DNA of 64,000 nt, taken from contig NC_090946.1 in assembly GCF_040807025.1 (NCBI RefSeq), positions 81,032,641 through 81,096,640 of the forward strand. Direction: 5' to 3'. The translations under genes were made by a program, and so were the position numbers. A model generated the notes under the pieces. It worked only from the letters and a program-made list of their open reading frames with translations. It was not told the DNA's origin and did no database searches. Source of the stretch: Struthio camelus. Lineage: Eukaryota > Chordata > Aves > Struthioniformes > Struthionidae. Within the stretch, counting starts at the first letter, position 1; every line of letters starts with the position of its first letter. Shown here in pieces: positions 40,034 through 52,200 of the stretch.

Positions 40034-40183
40034 CTTCTTGGCGGGGCGGGGGAGAAATAAACAGAAAGAGGGGAAAGGAGGGCGTTAGCGGGAGCGCTCC
40101 GCGGCGGCCGGCTGCCCTCACCGCCGCCGCCGCCGCGCTGGGCCCCGGCGGGGCGGGGCGCGGAGGAGGAGGAGGCGCCCGGA

Positions 40184-40293
40184 ATGGCGTCCAGCGCCGC
40201 CCCTAAGATGGCGGCGGCACTGCTGCTGCGGCGGCGGGCGGGCGGCCGCGGCGGGTCCGCGGCGCTGTGGCGGGCTCCGCGCCGGCAGCGCAG
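40184..40293 (+). CDS. L2HGDH: L2HGDH coding exon 1 (presequence)
   Basis: Residues 1-36 plus two bases of S37: [18 protein letters not shown] onward. Donor GTGAGG at 40294. N-terminus not alignable by eye with the human one, as expected for a targeting peptide; the start choice is the uncertain part. Confidence 0.83.
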
Positions 40294-43200
40294 GTGAGGG
40301 CCGGCCGCCGCCCTGCCCCTCCCTCAGCCCCGCGGCGGGAGCCCCCGCGGGCCGCGCTCGCCTCAGGGCCGCGGCGGGGGCGCGTCGTGTGTCCCGGGGC
40401 ACGGCGAAACGAGAGCGTGCTCAGTCCTTAACAACGCGCTGTTTCTGTTGCGTGTGCGTTTGTTTTGTTTCTTCTTAACGCAGCACTTTCGACGTGGCCG
40501 TGGTGGGTGCAGGCATCGTGGGGCTGGCGGCGGCCAGGGAGCTCGTCCTGCGCCACCCGTCGCTGGCCTTCGCCGTGCTGGAGAAGGAGCAGGAGCTGGG
40601 TACGCTGCGGGCTCCTGCGCAGCCCCCCTCGGCCTTCCCTCGGGTGTCCTGGGTCTCCAGGAGTTTCACAGCGACGGGGACGTGGAGGGGGACGAGCGCC
40701 TCCGTTTCCAGCCGCCAGCGTGGCCTTGCCTCGACGGTTGGCTGGGGGGGGGAAAGGTTTCTTCTCCCCTCCTTGCAAGGACGCGTCCTTCGAGTGTCCG
40801 CCAGCAGGGAAGCAGAGCCGCCCCGCCGCGCTGGTGCTCGGCCGCCAGGCCGGCGAGGAAATCGGGGCGCTGCGCTCGCCGTCTTCGGGCGGGCGGGCGG
40901 ACGTGCCAAGGTGGAAGCGAAGAAGGGCTACGCGGTAGGCGAGCAGCGGGGATTTGGGGAAAACGGGGGCGTGAAGGGCGAAGAGCCAAGGACCAGCCTG
41001 GTTTAGTGCTCCTTTAGTGAAGGGGCAGGAAGGGCGAGCGGGGGAAGTAGATGGTCTGGGGGCAGCTTTTTGGTGGGGCAGGAGGAGATAGGTGAGCAGC
41101 AGGCAGGGACGGTTGGCGGGCAAAGAGCGAGGGCTGGGAAGCAGAGGTGTGATAGCGGTGAAACCTGCTTAAAAATGTTCTGCAACTGCCAGTCTGGGCA
41201 ACGTGGGACACCTGTCAAGTGTCAGAACCGTAAATCGTAGTCACTTTTCTTGTGTTTCCGGATATTGTTGTACATGCTGTGCAAGGTGCTGCCATTCACG
41301 TAGAAGATCAAAGGTGAAGAATTAATGCAGTGATAAGTGGGAAGGTACTGCTAGTTACTGGCCCAACGTTAGCCACGGTAAAATGGCACAGCTACCGCTG
41401 TGGCCCACTTACATCGAAACGGTTATTTTATCAGTGTTCAGGAAATCTTGAAGCGCTCTGCACCGGGACGCCTGTGCCGGCTTTGAAATAAGAAAGACTG
41501 AGCCGTGTTGCATCCCTGTTGGAAAGCTATTCTGAAAGCTCGCTCGAAACAAGCACAGAGTCAGCGAGCGTAAGCAGCCCCTTCGCACGAAGCGCTTATG
41601 CAGATACCCAGACACTTGGGGTGAGTAGGGACCGTGCAGACTGCTAATGGGAAATAAGACCTGTGAGCACAAGCTCCTGCTTCACGGAGCTCCATCAGCC
41701 AGGCTGGGCGTTGCTCTCGGTGAGCTGGTGCACGTTAAATGTGAAGTGCCCTTGTATCGCCAAGGCGGCACGCACGTGAAGTGGTTACGGATTGTGTGAG
41801 CACAAGGCCTTTGAGGGTCGATGTTTTAAGAGGGGGAACCCGCCCAAATTGCTTGAATAGAAAGCTAAGTGTGGTAGGTATGTTCTCGATGTTTTTTTGT
41901 CCCTATTTTACTTAGTTACAAAGAAGAAATAGCAACCAAATCTGGCTCACGAATATTTGAAAAGCCGACCGGTACGTCCAAAGAAGTTGAAGACTGCACT
42001 GATGTTAAGATAGATGAAGCCTTTAACGGTGCATGTCATTTAGGAAATGGAATTTCTTCAAGTTAATTTTGATCTGTAGGCGGTTCGGATTCATTGGCCT
42101 GCAACTGTAGCGCTTGGAGGAAAAACTTGTAATATTTTTCCTGTCAACTCAGTGCATTGGAAGCTGTGATTATTTATTACTAGCTAGGTGCTGCTGTGCC
42201 AGTATTCTGCTAGCATTTTGAGACCGCGGGAGGAACTGTGGGTGCTGTAGTTTTCTTATTTGAGGCTCTCTTGTTGTAACGCTCGTTTAGGGCAGGACCT
42301 TAAATTGCCCATTTTTCTGGCAGCTGACATAACTAGGATACGAACCGATCATGGGAACATGTATTTTAACAGCACATTTTTCTTTTTATGTAGCTCATCA
42401 CCAGAGTGGACATAACAGCGGTGTGATTCACAGCGGAATTTACTACACCCCGGGATCTCTGAAAGCGAAGCTGTGCGTGCGGGGGGCAGCCCTCTGCTAC
42501 GAGTACTGTGACCAGAAGGGAATACCGTATAAACAGTGTGGGAAGGTATAGGAACTGCTGTGTATTCTTTGCCTTTGGAAACTGTGACTGCATAGTATAT
42601 GTTACGATGTATGGCATAGACGCGGTTGTGGTACTTTCAGCCGGGAGATGCTTTTGTGCAACACTTATCACCTTTGGGAAGAATCTGCCTTTTTTTTTTC
42701 TTTCTTTTTTTCATTACATCAATTCAAGTCAGTTCCTTCTCTGGGCCTAAGCAGTAAATTCTTGAATGAAGGCTGAGCTGAAATACCCCAGGTAAAGGAA
42801 GAAGCTAAGCGCTCTTCCCCATGTAGAGCCGCTAGCTCCAGGGAGTACAAAGGCTCCCAGTATGCTTGTGCCATGCTTCTTGGCGTACCAGGCTCTGAAT
42901 TCAGAGACTCACTGACTTGACTAAAGCTCCAGATGGGACCCAGCTGCCTGCATTTATGCCACGTTACCTCCAGCTAATGCAACTTAAAATGCTGGGGAGG
43001 TAAGAGTGGCTGATTGTGATCAGGGTCTAGCCAACCCTGTATCCTGTTTCCAGGAACGTCTATAAACAGAGACTGAGGAAGGAATAGGAACAAGACAAGA
43101 AAATGTGATTAGTTATTAACTCTCCCAGCTTCAAACAACTTTCAGCCCAGAATAGTCTCTGAGCCTGACATGGCTTGTCTGTTATGATGGTCAAGAGATT

Positions 43201-46200
43201 TCTCTTCCACGTACCTTTCCATTAAAACGTTTTGCATGAGAGCGTCCTTTGGCAAGCAGTTCCAGAGGTCAACAACCCATTGCATAAAGAGCCACCTCCT
43301 CTTGTTTTGAAACCAGCTCCTCCTAGCTTCATCTGATGGCCCCTAGTCCTTGTGTTGGAAGAGGTGGTGAACAGCTGATCTGTGCTCACGCTCTCCAGGT
43401 CAATCATAATTTTATCTCTCTTCCTCCCCCAACGTCATTTCCTTCAGCTGGTGAGTCCTAGTCTCCTCAATCATTCCTCTTAGAAAAGCTGTTTCATGAC
43501 TGATCATCCCTGTCCTTTTCTGAACCGTTTCTACTTTTAATGCACCTTTGATACAAGATGAGAAGACCAGAACTACACGCAGCGTTGAAGGTGTGGTCAG
43601 ACTGGATTTTAGCAGTGAAATAGTGCTGTTCTTTGCATTACTCTCTATGCCTTACCTAATTGTTCCTAACATTCAGCTTGGGGCTTTTTTGACCACTACT
43701 GGGCTGATGTTTTCGCAGGATTGACTCGTAACCCTAAGGCTAAGACTATTTTTTCCCATCACGTTTATCTACATTGCATTTCATCTGCTATTTCATTAGC
43801 CAGTCATTTACCTCATAAGGTCCTTTCGCGGTTCTTTAGAGACAGCTCTTGTCTAGGCCACCTTGAATCACTTTGCAACATCAAAGGTGACTTTCTCACC
43901 TCCCTGGTCACCCCTTCCCAGCTCACTCGTGAACATCCTGGGCCGCAGCAGCCTCTGTCTCGTCAGTGCAGTACAGACCCCGTCTGGTGCTGCAAGAGCC
44001 AGGTCAGAGTGACTCTTCCGCAGCACCATCCAGGTCCTGGGTGCTTAGTTAATGCTCTCTCCCACATCGTGGGGTGCAGAGTGGAGATGCCTGGACACGG
44101 CAGTGCCGATGGGCCCTGCGTCAGCATCCTGTTTGTCTTGCTCTGACTGTGCAGAGCCCTGAGAGTGCACGCTGCACTCCTTAGGCTGGGTCACAAGATG
44201 GCACTGTTGATTTGTGCAGTAGCACACCTGAAGTTAGGCACTTACAAACCTACCCTGAACGCAAAGCACCAAGACATACGGGGTGGGACAGCAGACCAGC
44301 TGGGCTTGGGAGGGCTAGCCCGGACCCAGAGGCATTGCCCGTCCTTTGCTGATGCTGAATTTGTGTGTTTCTGTGTTGCCTTCCCCGGCAATCTCTATTC
44401 CAGGGAAGATAACGCCGAGGCACTAAGACTTGTTTTAAACAAAGCAGCCCCCGGCTGGAGAACGTAGAGCAACAGTGCCTGTGTTGCTAGACCTGAGCTG
44501 CCTCTGGAAGTGGTATGGTCTGTACAAACTGAGCCTTCGTGGTTTTGCCACAGATAATTTACAGACTGGACAAATGTCTTAAGATAGCTGAGGGCTAACT
44601 GTACGCTGAAATGAGGCAAGACTAGTGTAGTCCAGTTTAGACACTGTGTCAGCACACCTCCTTACTCTGATATCAATCAAGACTGTTTGAGACTTTTAGA
44701 TGTTAAAAGTTAAACTTTTAGATGTTTAGAAGCATCCCAGTGGCTCTTTAAAAATCATATGTTCTTCTTTCACATTCAGATTTGTGGTCTCTGAGTACTT
44801 TTAGCAAATATTATCCATGGATAGTCACTTAAACTATATTTTAACATTTGTTTTTCACTGTCTCCTTAATATGCTACTGCTTTCTCGGTAATAGTAGGTA
44901 CTTACAGATTCTTGTGCCATTAATGGCACAAACTACAGCTTTTTCCCCTCCCTCGCGTTATAATTTACTGTTCACTCGTTCACTGTTGCTTGCTTGTTAG
45001 CTTGGGCTTGATGCCAAGCCTGAGCTGGCTTTGTGCGTTTTGCTCACTGGTGTGCCTTGTCATCTTTTCTGAAGCTAATTGTAGCCGTTGAACAAGACGA
45101 AATTCCAAGACTCAAAGCTCTGTACGAAAGAGGGCTGCAGAACAACGTCCGAGGCCTGAAACTGATTGGAGCGAAAGAAATACAAGCAAAAGAACCCTTC
45201 TGCAGGGTAAGGGATTTTCTTATTCTGAAATGGGATGTAAACTGCCGGTTTCTCAGGTGACATTATTTTGCGTTTAACACACATACGTTTCTGGCCTTGA
45301 GGTAATTTGCACACGTAACAAATTTGAAAGAGAGCCTGCAGGCTGAGAAGAAATATAATTGCCAACAAAAATGAATGTATTCATTTATTTCTGGAACCGT
45401 TTAGCACAATGCAATCCTTTGTATGCATTTACCATTACATACAAATTAGACCAGGTCTGTCACAACTTTAGGAGATCCTGCAGGATCTGTCTTGTTGGCA
45501 CTTACTTCACGCAGATTTCCGCTGCTTGCCTGTTCTCGTTCCCTTACTCATCTGTTCGTTGTTCAATTCCCTGCGTGCCGAAGTCACAAAGAGCTGATCC
45601 CGCCCTAATCGCAAGTGATGTGCTGGCTGTGTCACAAGCACCAGCATTCATAAATCGGAGAGCAGGTGATGTTTCACTTGCAGCCTCCAAAAGGAATTAC
45701 TTGGGTCAAAGTAGAAAGGAGACGTGTTTAATCCCTGTGCAGGACTGAATCTATAGGCAAATGGGCAGAGCCAACAGGTTGTTGGAACTGCATCTTTTTT
45801 TCAGCTTTACGTGGAAGTGTCCTCCCTCACGTAGGTTTTCAGGAAAAAAGAAAGTTCTCTCACCAGTGGCAATTAGTGATTTTTTTCTCCTTCTCCTTGC
45901 AGGTGCTTTCTCATATGTTTTTGTGGTTGATAGGTGGATTTTCCTTTGCCGGGACCAGAGCTGTTATAGCTGAGTTTATGCTGAGGTGATCCTGCCCCTT
46001 CCCACCAAGATCATTTAACTGATCCTAAACTTGATAGGAAGGAATTTTCATTGTTGCACTATCTGCAAGCACAAATCTGGATGGAGCTGATTTCAACCCC
46101 GTTGCTTCCTACACGTATAGTTGCTATGTTGGATTTCTTGGCCTGTTTATTTTGACAGCAGGAGAAATGCAAGTAGTCTGTGGAATACGGATTTGGTGGT

Positions 46201-49200
46201 GTTTAGTATATCTTTAACTGGAAGGAAAATCTGAATATCAATGCCCCATGGTGTTTCTTATGGCAGTTTGCTGTTGGTGCAGTTGAGTGGTTGTAGGCAC
46301 AGACAAAAATTTTCTGGGGAGAAATCTTTTTTTCTTTTTTTTCTTTTTCTTTTTTTTTTTTTTTTACATTCTATGTCTGCTCTCTAACACACATTTTGCA
46401 TGTTTAAAATGCAGCTGAGCATTTACTTCTGCAAATGGCTGCATTCAGATGGGTCTGTCTTCACTTGTTTTGGTTTTCTTAGCTGAATCCTTTCCTTCTA
46501 AGCAAAGGGAGCTTGAATGGTTTTAATTGTAAAGAATACGTTGCACTGTATTATCAAGTGGAGAGGAAGGTTACGCGTTAGGTATCGTTTTATGAACCGT
46601 TCCGTGTCATGGGCATTTAGATGGCCCTTATCGTAGTGTCTGAGTTGCTCACAATGTTTAACAAATTTACACTTGAAGCATCTCTTTGAGGTGAAGTGAT
46701 CCTACTACCCCGGTTTTATAGATGGAACTAGGAAACTGTTGTGATGCCATCTAGCATGATAAAAATTATGTCAGAAACAGCTTTTTTGGTTTAAAGATAG
46801 AAAAATGTCATTGCGATACGTTAACAATTCTAGCTATATACTGAACTTTGGATGCTTTCTGCTAGAGCAGGTGTAGGCTGTTGTCTAGCTCAGAAAAGAC
46901 TTTTCTCTCTGATGTGCGAGGTAGTAAGTGTTGAGACCTGGCTAGATCATGTCTTTTAGCCTCAGAGAAGTCATTGGCAGGAGCCGTGTGTCAGGTAGAA
47001 CTTCCAAGCGACCGTTTTGAGGTGGAATTGCACAGTGCATGGTGGAAGAGAAATACGTATTTGATGAAAGTAGGATTAAGTAACCTGTTTTATTATTGAC
47101 AGTTCTGTAGAAAAGCACTGTTTATGCTGTAGTTTGGCTTTAATCCAGCCTAAGCTTTTCTGGCCATGTTAGTTTTCAGCATGCACGAACGCTAGCGTTG
47201 GCACATGAAGCGACTACGAACACCAGAAACGGGGAGACAGCAGCACTACGGGGAGACAGCAGCACTCTTGTCTCAGTGGCAGTACACATTATACCAGATG
47301 GAGTATACTGTGTATCTAAGAGCAAAGTGCACATAAAAGTTTTGCTGTATCTCTGTATTTACTCGATACCGTTTCAGGGTCTGATGGCCCTTGATTCTCC
47401 ATATACTGGCATTGTGAATTATAGACAAGTGGCCCAGTCCTATGCTGAAGACTTCCAGGAAGCAGGTGGGACGATCTTGACTGATTTTGAAGTGACAAAC
47501 ATGGAGATGGCTAAAGAGAGTTCTTCAGAAAATGAAGATGGTAAGATTTTGTTCAAAACACGTTTGCTGTGACTAAAACTGCGTTTTAGCCTCTCTCTCT
47601 CGTAGGGATATGTTTAGGTGAAAGACAAAATAATGTTAGTGAGAATATTGGGCCAATTCACTTTTTTTCCCAGGGCAGGTCACAAAAGCAAATGCCAGTA
47701 AAATAGAGGAAATAGGTTGTTCTTTCATATTAAAAGCACATTTAGCTGAATATTACATGTGCATGCTTGTGATAATACTCATCCTTCTGTCGTAGAGGGC
47801 AGGCTGGACCTATGTTGGGCTGTAGGGTGTGGAAGGATAAAGAAAAGCATTGATTCATGAATGCAGTTATGTCCAACGTTTGCTCTGTAGCCTGAAGATC
47901 TTCCAGTGGAAGAACCCTTCGTCCTGACAAACTGCCTGTTCTGTCAGTTTTCTATGTTCTATTAATTCCTTCTCTCGTCTAATTATATTACAGGGCTGAA
48001 ATACCCAGTCATTGTTAGGAACTCTAAGGTAAGACTTACTAAGCTGAAGATTTAATTGCTTAATAGGAAGCTACTTCTCCTTTTCTTAAGAACTTTGTTG
48101 AGCTGTGGTGCTTTAATCAGCTCTCTAAAAAAGTTACAACACTGCTGTTTAGTAACATGTTCAATATCATCTAGGACAGCTGTTATAAAAGACAACTTCA
48201 GTCAGTTCTTAACAAAGCATATGACCATGTTCAGATTGTAATCTGTAAGGGGGGGAAAAAAAAAAAGCAAGTGTTTAGGACCTTTTCCTGCTGCTGCCTG
48301 GCATGCATTTTACTGTATTGGCCCCTTATCTTTCTGATTTGCACATTCTTATGTTTGTTTTTACTATGGACTGTTTTTATGACTTACTCACTAGGTAAAA
48401 AACACTTAGTTTTGTGTTTGTTCTTCAACTTTGGCTTCTATGAAAATGATAAGGAGGCATTTGTAATTGTTTTATAGTAAGAAAGCTATGAGCTAGTTTA
48501 GTAAAACAGGTGCATATCCTGGAGTCGTTCCTGCAAGTCAGTTAATGCCGCCCAGCGAATGTAGTACTAACCTTTTCATCTTCAGGAGTGGATAAGTGGA
48601 CTGTTTAAAAAAAAAAAAAAAAAAAAAACACCAAACAATGAGTAAACAAGCAAAAAAACCCAATAAGCAAACAAGTCCCTCCCATACTCTTTCCAGTTAC
48701 TGTTTCTTTTTTTGTTCTGTTTCCCCTCTTTCATTTAAAAAAAAGCCTCCAAAATCTGTTAGATTCCCTCACTAAAAAATTAAACAGAATTTATGGAAAT
48801 ATTTTTAGTTGAAAGAAGAATAAAAAGCACAATATATGAAAACAAGTAGTGTGAGGTATGTAGATACGCGATTTAGATTTATTTATTTAGGTAGAAGTGT
48901 TTAGAAAGTAAGGTGTTTAGATGTTTAACAGTTCTGCGTGACCGTGTGCTATGAACTCGCTTGGCTTTCTGGATACCGTTCAGTATTACAAATCACTCCC
49001 AGTGTGTGGGGTGAAATCTGTGAACGGCCTTATTTATCCAAATATATCGCCGTTGCTTAGCTACCCCACCTATAATGCACCCTCCGGGAATGAAAACCTG
49101 GCCGGGGAGCTGCAGGCTAGAATGGCATCGGCGTTTCGTAGGATGCAAGCAGAAATGAGGGAGCGCCCAAGAGAGACGTTCCATTTGCTGGAGGAGCAGT

Positions 49201-52200
49201 CGCCAACTCTGCTGCGTTGGGTCCTTGCCCTGATGCTTGTGCAATGCATGAGGCTCTGCCTTCTGGGAGCTGAACCTGAAGGTAGCTTGAGAGTTGGTCA
49301 TGTTTCTTTTTTTACCTTTTTCTTTTTTTCCCCCCCCCTGTAAAGATCCTTCCAGTCCTGCCTGTCCAATGAATTGCCATTTTGGCATGGTTCTCCAGGG
49401 AACAAAGGAGAACGTTATCAAGAATGAAATGAAACTACTGAAATATTTCAGCCTCTTTGCAAAAAAATAGTTGTTTTTCTTTCTAATCTCAACTTATTTT
49501 TCTGAGGTTTGTAGATGATGGGTAGGTTGAGGGTTTTTTCTTTTCTTTTCTTTTTTAAGTTCATATATTGAATTTTTAGCTACGGGGTTTTTGTTTTCCC
49601 TAGGGTGAGGAAATCTACTGTCGGCACGTTGTGACCTGTGCAGGACTTTACTCGGACCGCTTGTCTGAAATAAGCGGCTGCAGCCCTGAGCCTCGTATTG
49701 TGCCCTTCCGTGGAGATTACTTGGTGCTAAAGCCGGAAAAGTGCTATATGGTTAAAGGAAACATTTATCCAGTATGTACTTTCTCTTTTGTGTTTTGCAG
49801 TGTGTTCTGAGACCTGCTAAACTATTGAAACAAAGGCAGTATTATGCTGTCATTTCTGGTAGAATGAAGGCAGTGTTGCACAATATGTGAATATAGATTC
49901 AGTTGCTTTCTGACGGGACAGCTTGTTTTTGTCCTTTCTTGAGGAACAGGTAGAAGTACCATGCTGAAATATTATTGCCAGTGGATTTGTTGTTTGTCTG
50001 TTTTTTAAAAAGATGAATTAGGTTTAGGATTTTTAGGGAAGGAATGAGACGTTTAACGCGATAACCATGTGCCCACCAAAGCCTGACTTCTTTCTTTAAG
50101 TTATAATATAAACCTGTAGAAGAGGATCCAAAAGTCCACGAAGGAAGACAGTAAATAATGAATTACTTAGGTGTAGACTTCAATTTTGTGTACTAATTCC
50201 CAAAGCTCAGCTGTCGATACTTGTCTCTCAACCTCATCTTTGCAAACCTTTACTTTGTATGATAAAAACTAGACCTGGGAGGAAAAGGACAAGCTCTCTA
50301 CAATCTGATACGGATAAATGATGCATCAAAGAGAGACAGTCCCAGACAAAAAGTGAAGTTATCACGCGAGAAGAGCAAATTCCTTGGACAGCATTTTAGT
50401 TAATTCGTGCAGTACGTTGAAATAGTGCCTTTCTGACCTTAGATTTGCTGGCTAAACGCTGGAGCCAGGTTGCCCTGGGGGATTTGTGGAACCGCAGGCG
50501 CTGGATGTCTCTGGCCTGCTCTCCGCTGGGATCGATCCGGGAGCCTGTCGTGGGGTGGGAGGGAGGAAGTAGCAGGGGCGTCAGGGTGCCGCGCGGCCTG
50601 GCTTCGTGGCTGCGTGAGCGTGGCTTTTGCTTCTTGAAATGATCTGTTTATTAGGGCCACGTGGGAGGCTGAGATTAGAAAATTGCGTGAATCTGTTTGT
50701 GATGTGCTACCAAAAATAAAAGGTAGTTTGTGGAGTGGCTCCACTAAGCTCAGAAAACATCAAAAGAGTATTTTTAGCAGGAAAAGCAGTGCACTGAACA
50801 CAGGAAAGAAACTTATGTTGATGTAGTTTTCCAGTCGTAACAATGCTCTATTTTTCATAGATACCAAAGACATGCTTAGTTTCAGACTGTGAAATAGTCA
50901 CCTCTCGAGTGACCTTTTCTAAATAGCTAAAGATCTTGAAGTGTCAGCTCCGGAAGAGATGTACTTACTTAATACCTGCAAAAACTGAGTTGTACTTGCA
51001 TCTGCATATAGACAGGTTATTTCCATTTAACGTATTTTATTGTAGTGTAATTACTACTGGTGGCCTTTTTGTGTCATTGCTTTTGTTGTGAGTTGATTTA
51101 TATCCTGAGAAATCACTAAAACGTTCTTCTGTTGTTTTGCTTTTACCTAAGATGCAGCTGGCCCTGTTCTATTCTTCGGTGTTTTCAGTTCGTAACATAC
51201 TATCACTGTACAATTAACAAGAATTGAAAACAGTGCAGGAGCCAATTGTGTGCTTATTTTGTCGTGATGATTGGAAGTAAAAATGGCAAATTGATTTCTT
51301 TTTTTTTTCCCCCACTTGTTTATTTAAAAGGCATTATTTCCTCTTATTGGGAGCATAACTCCTGCAGTGTGTTGTGTTGTGTTTTACCTACTGTGCCATG
51401 CTCAGTGAACCCTAAATGTCTGTGCTTTCCCCCTCACAAACGTTTTCCGTGATTCCTGGAGGAATGTGTTGGCTTGAGTGGTGGTGTGGCTGTCTTTCTG
51501 ATTTGGTTTGAAGGAGTTGTAATAAGTGATGTATCCTGCTTTAGGTTCCCGATCCTCGGTTTCCTTTTCTGGGATTTCATTTCACACCGAGAATGGACGG
51601 CAGCGTTTGGCTTGGTCCTAATGCAGTGCTAGCCTTTAAGCGAGAGGGCTACAAATTGCTTGACTTCAGCACTACAGACTTTTTAGATGCTGTTCTGTAC
51701 AGGTAATCTTTTTGGCTCCTGTATACGGTTATTTAAATGGCATTTTATGACTCCATGGAAGCTAGTTCTTGTCAAAAATCTAGCTGTTGCTTGTGCCAAG
51801 TTTTAGGTCTGTTTAAAGACAGTTGTGCTGATATGGGCAGACTTCTCTGAGACATTTGACTTCCTGTGATATAATATTTGAATTATATGAAACTACCAAG
51901 GCATGTCTCAGCAGGCCTGAGAACGTAGCTGCTAATGGGAAAGCATTGGCGAGCCACACTGCTGCTAGCGGGGCTCCTCCGGGATTGGTTTTGGTCCAGT
52001 GCAGTGTAATATTTTAATCAACCTAGACAGTGTGATATAATCTCTGCAGAGGATGCTTGAAAAAGAGAATACAGAGTGGTCTGAATTGCCTTCTTGAACT
52101 TTATCAGACCATTAGTATGCATTTTAAAAATGTCCAAATGCAAGGAAATACATTAGGAGCCAAGAACACAGGCTGGGAAGCTGTCTTGGAAAGCAGCATC

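Larger units (their letters stand above)
39540..40930. promoter_or_regulatory. CpG island, bidirectional DMAC2L/L2HGDH promoter
   Basis: CpG-dense block spanning DMAC2L exon 1 (minus) and L2HGDH exons 1-2 (plus), whose start codons are 150 bp apart. The interval between them carries GC boxes (GGCGGGGCGGGGCG at about 40148-40161) and a GCC-triplet tract near 40122-40136. An NRF1-like TGCGCAAGCGC lies at 40011 and a YY1-like AAGATGGCGGC at 40206. No TATA box. One shared regulatory unit driving both genes is inferred from the arrangement. Confidence 0.85.
40600..45074 (+). other. L2HGDH introns 2-3
   Basis: Intron 2 (40600-42393) is GC-rich at first, then unique; intron 3 (42546-45074) contains a long CR1-like remnant at about 43210-43930. 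No other feature supported. Confidence 0.7.

Noticed and set aside
40428-41123. 231-codon minus-strand frame opposite L2HGDH exon 2
   Set aside because: GC-rich shadow frame across a real + strand exon and its intron; no domain recognised.
45540-45575. GTTCAATTCC box, possible tRNA
   Set aside because: Resembles a tRNA B box, but no matching A box or cloverleaf arms are found around it.
46327-46365. T-rich tract as the poly(A) tail of an antisense retrocopy
   Set aside because: No recognisable gene or repeat adjoins it and no target-site duplication is visible.
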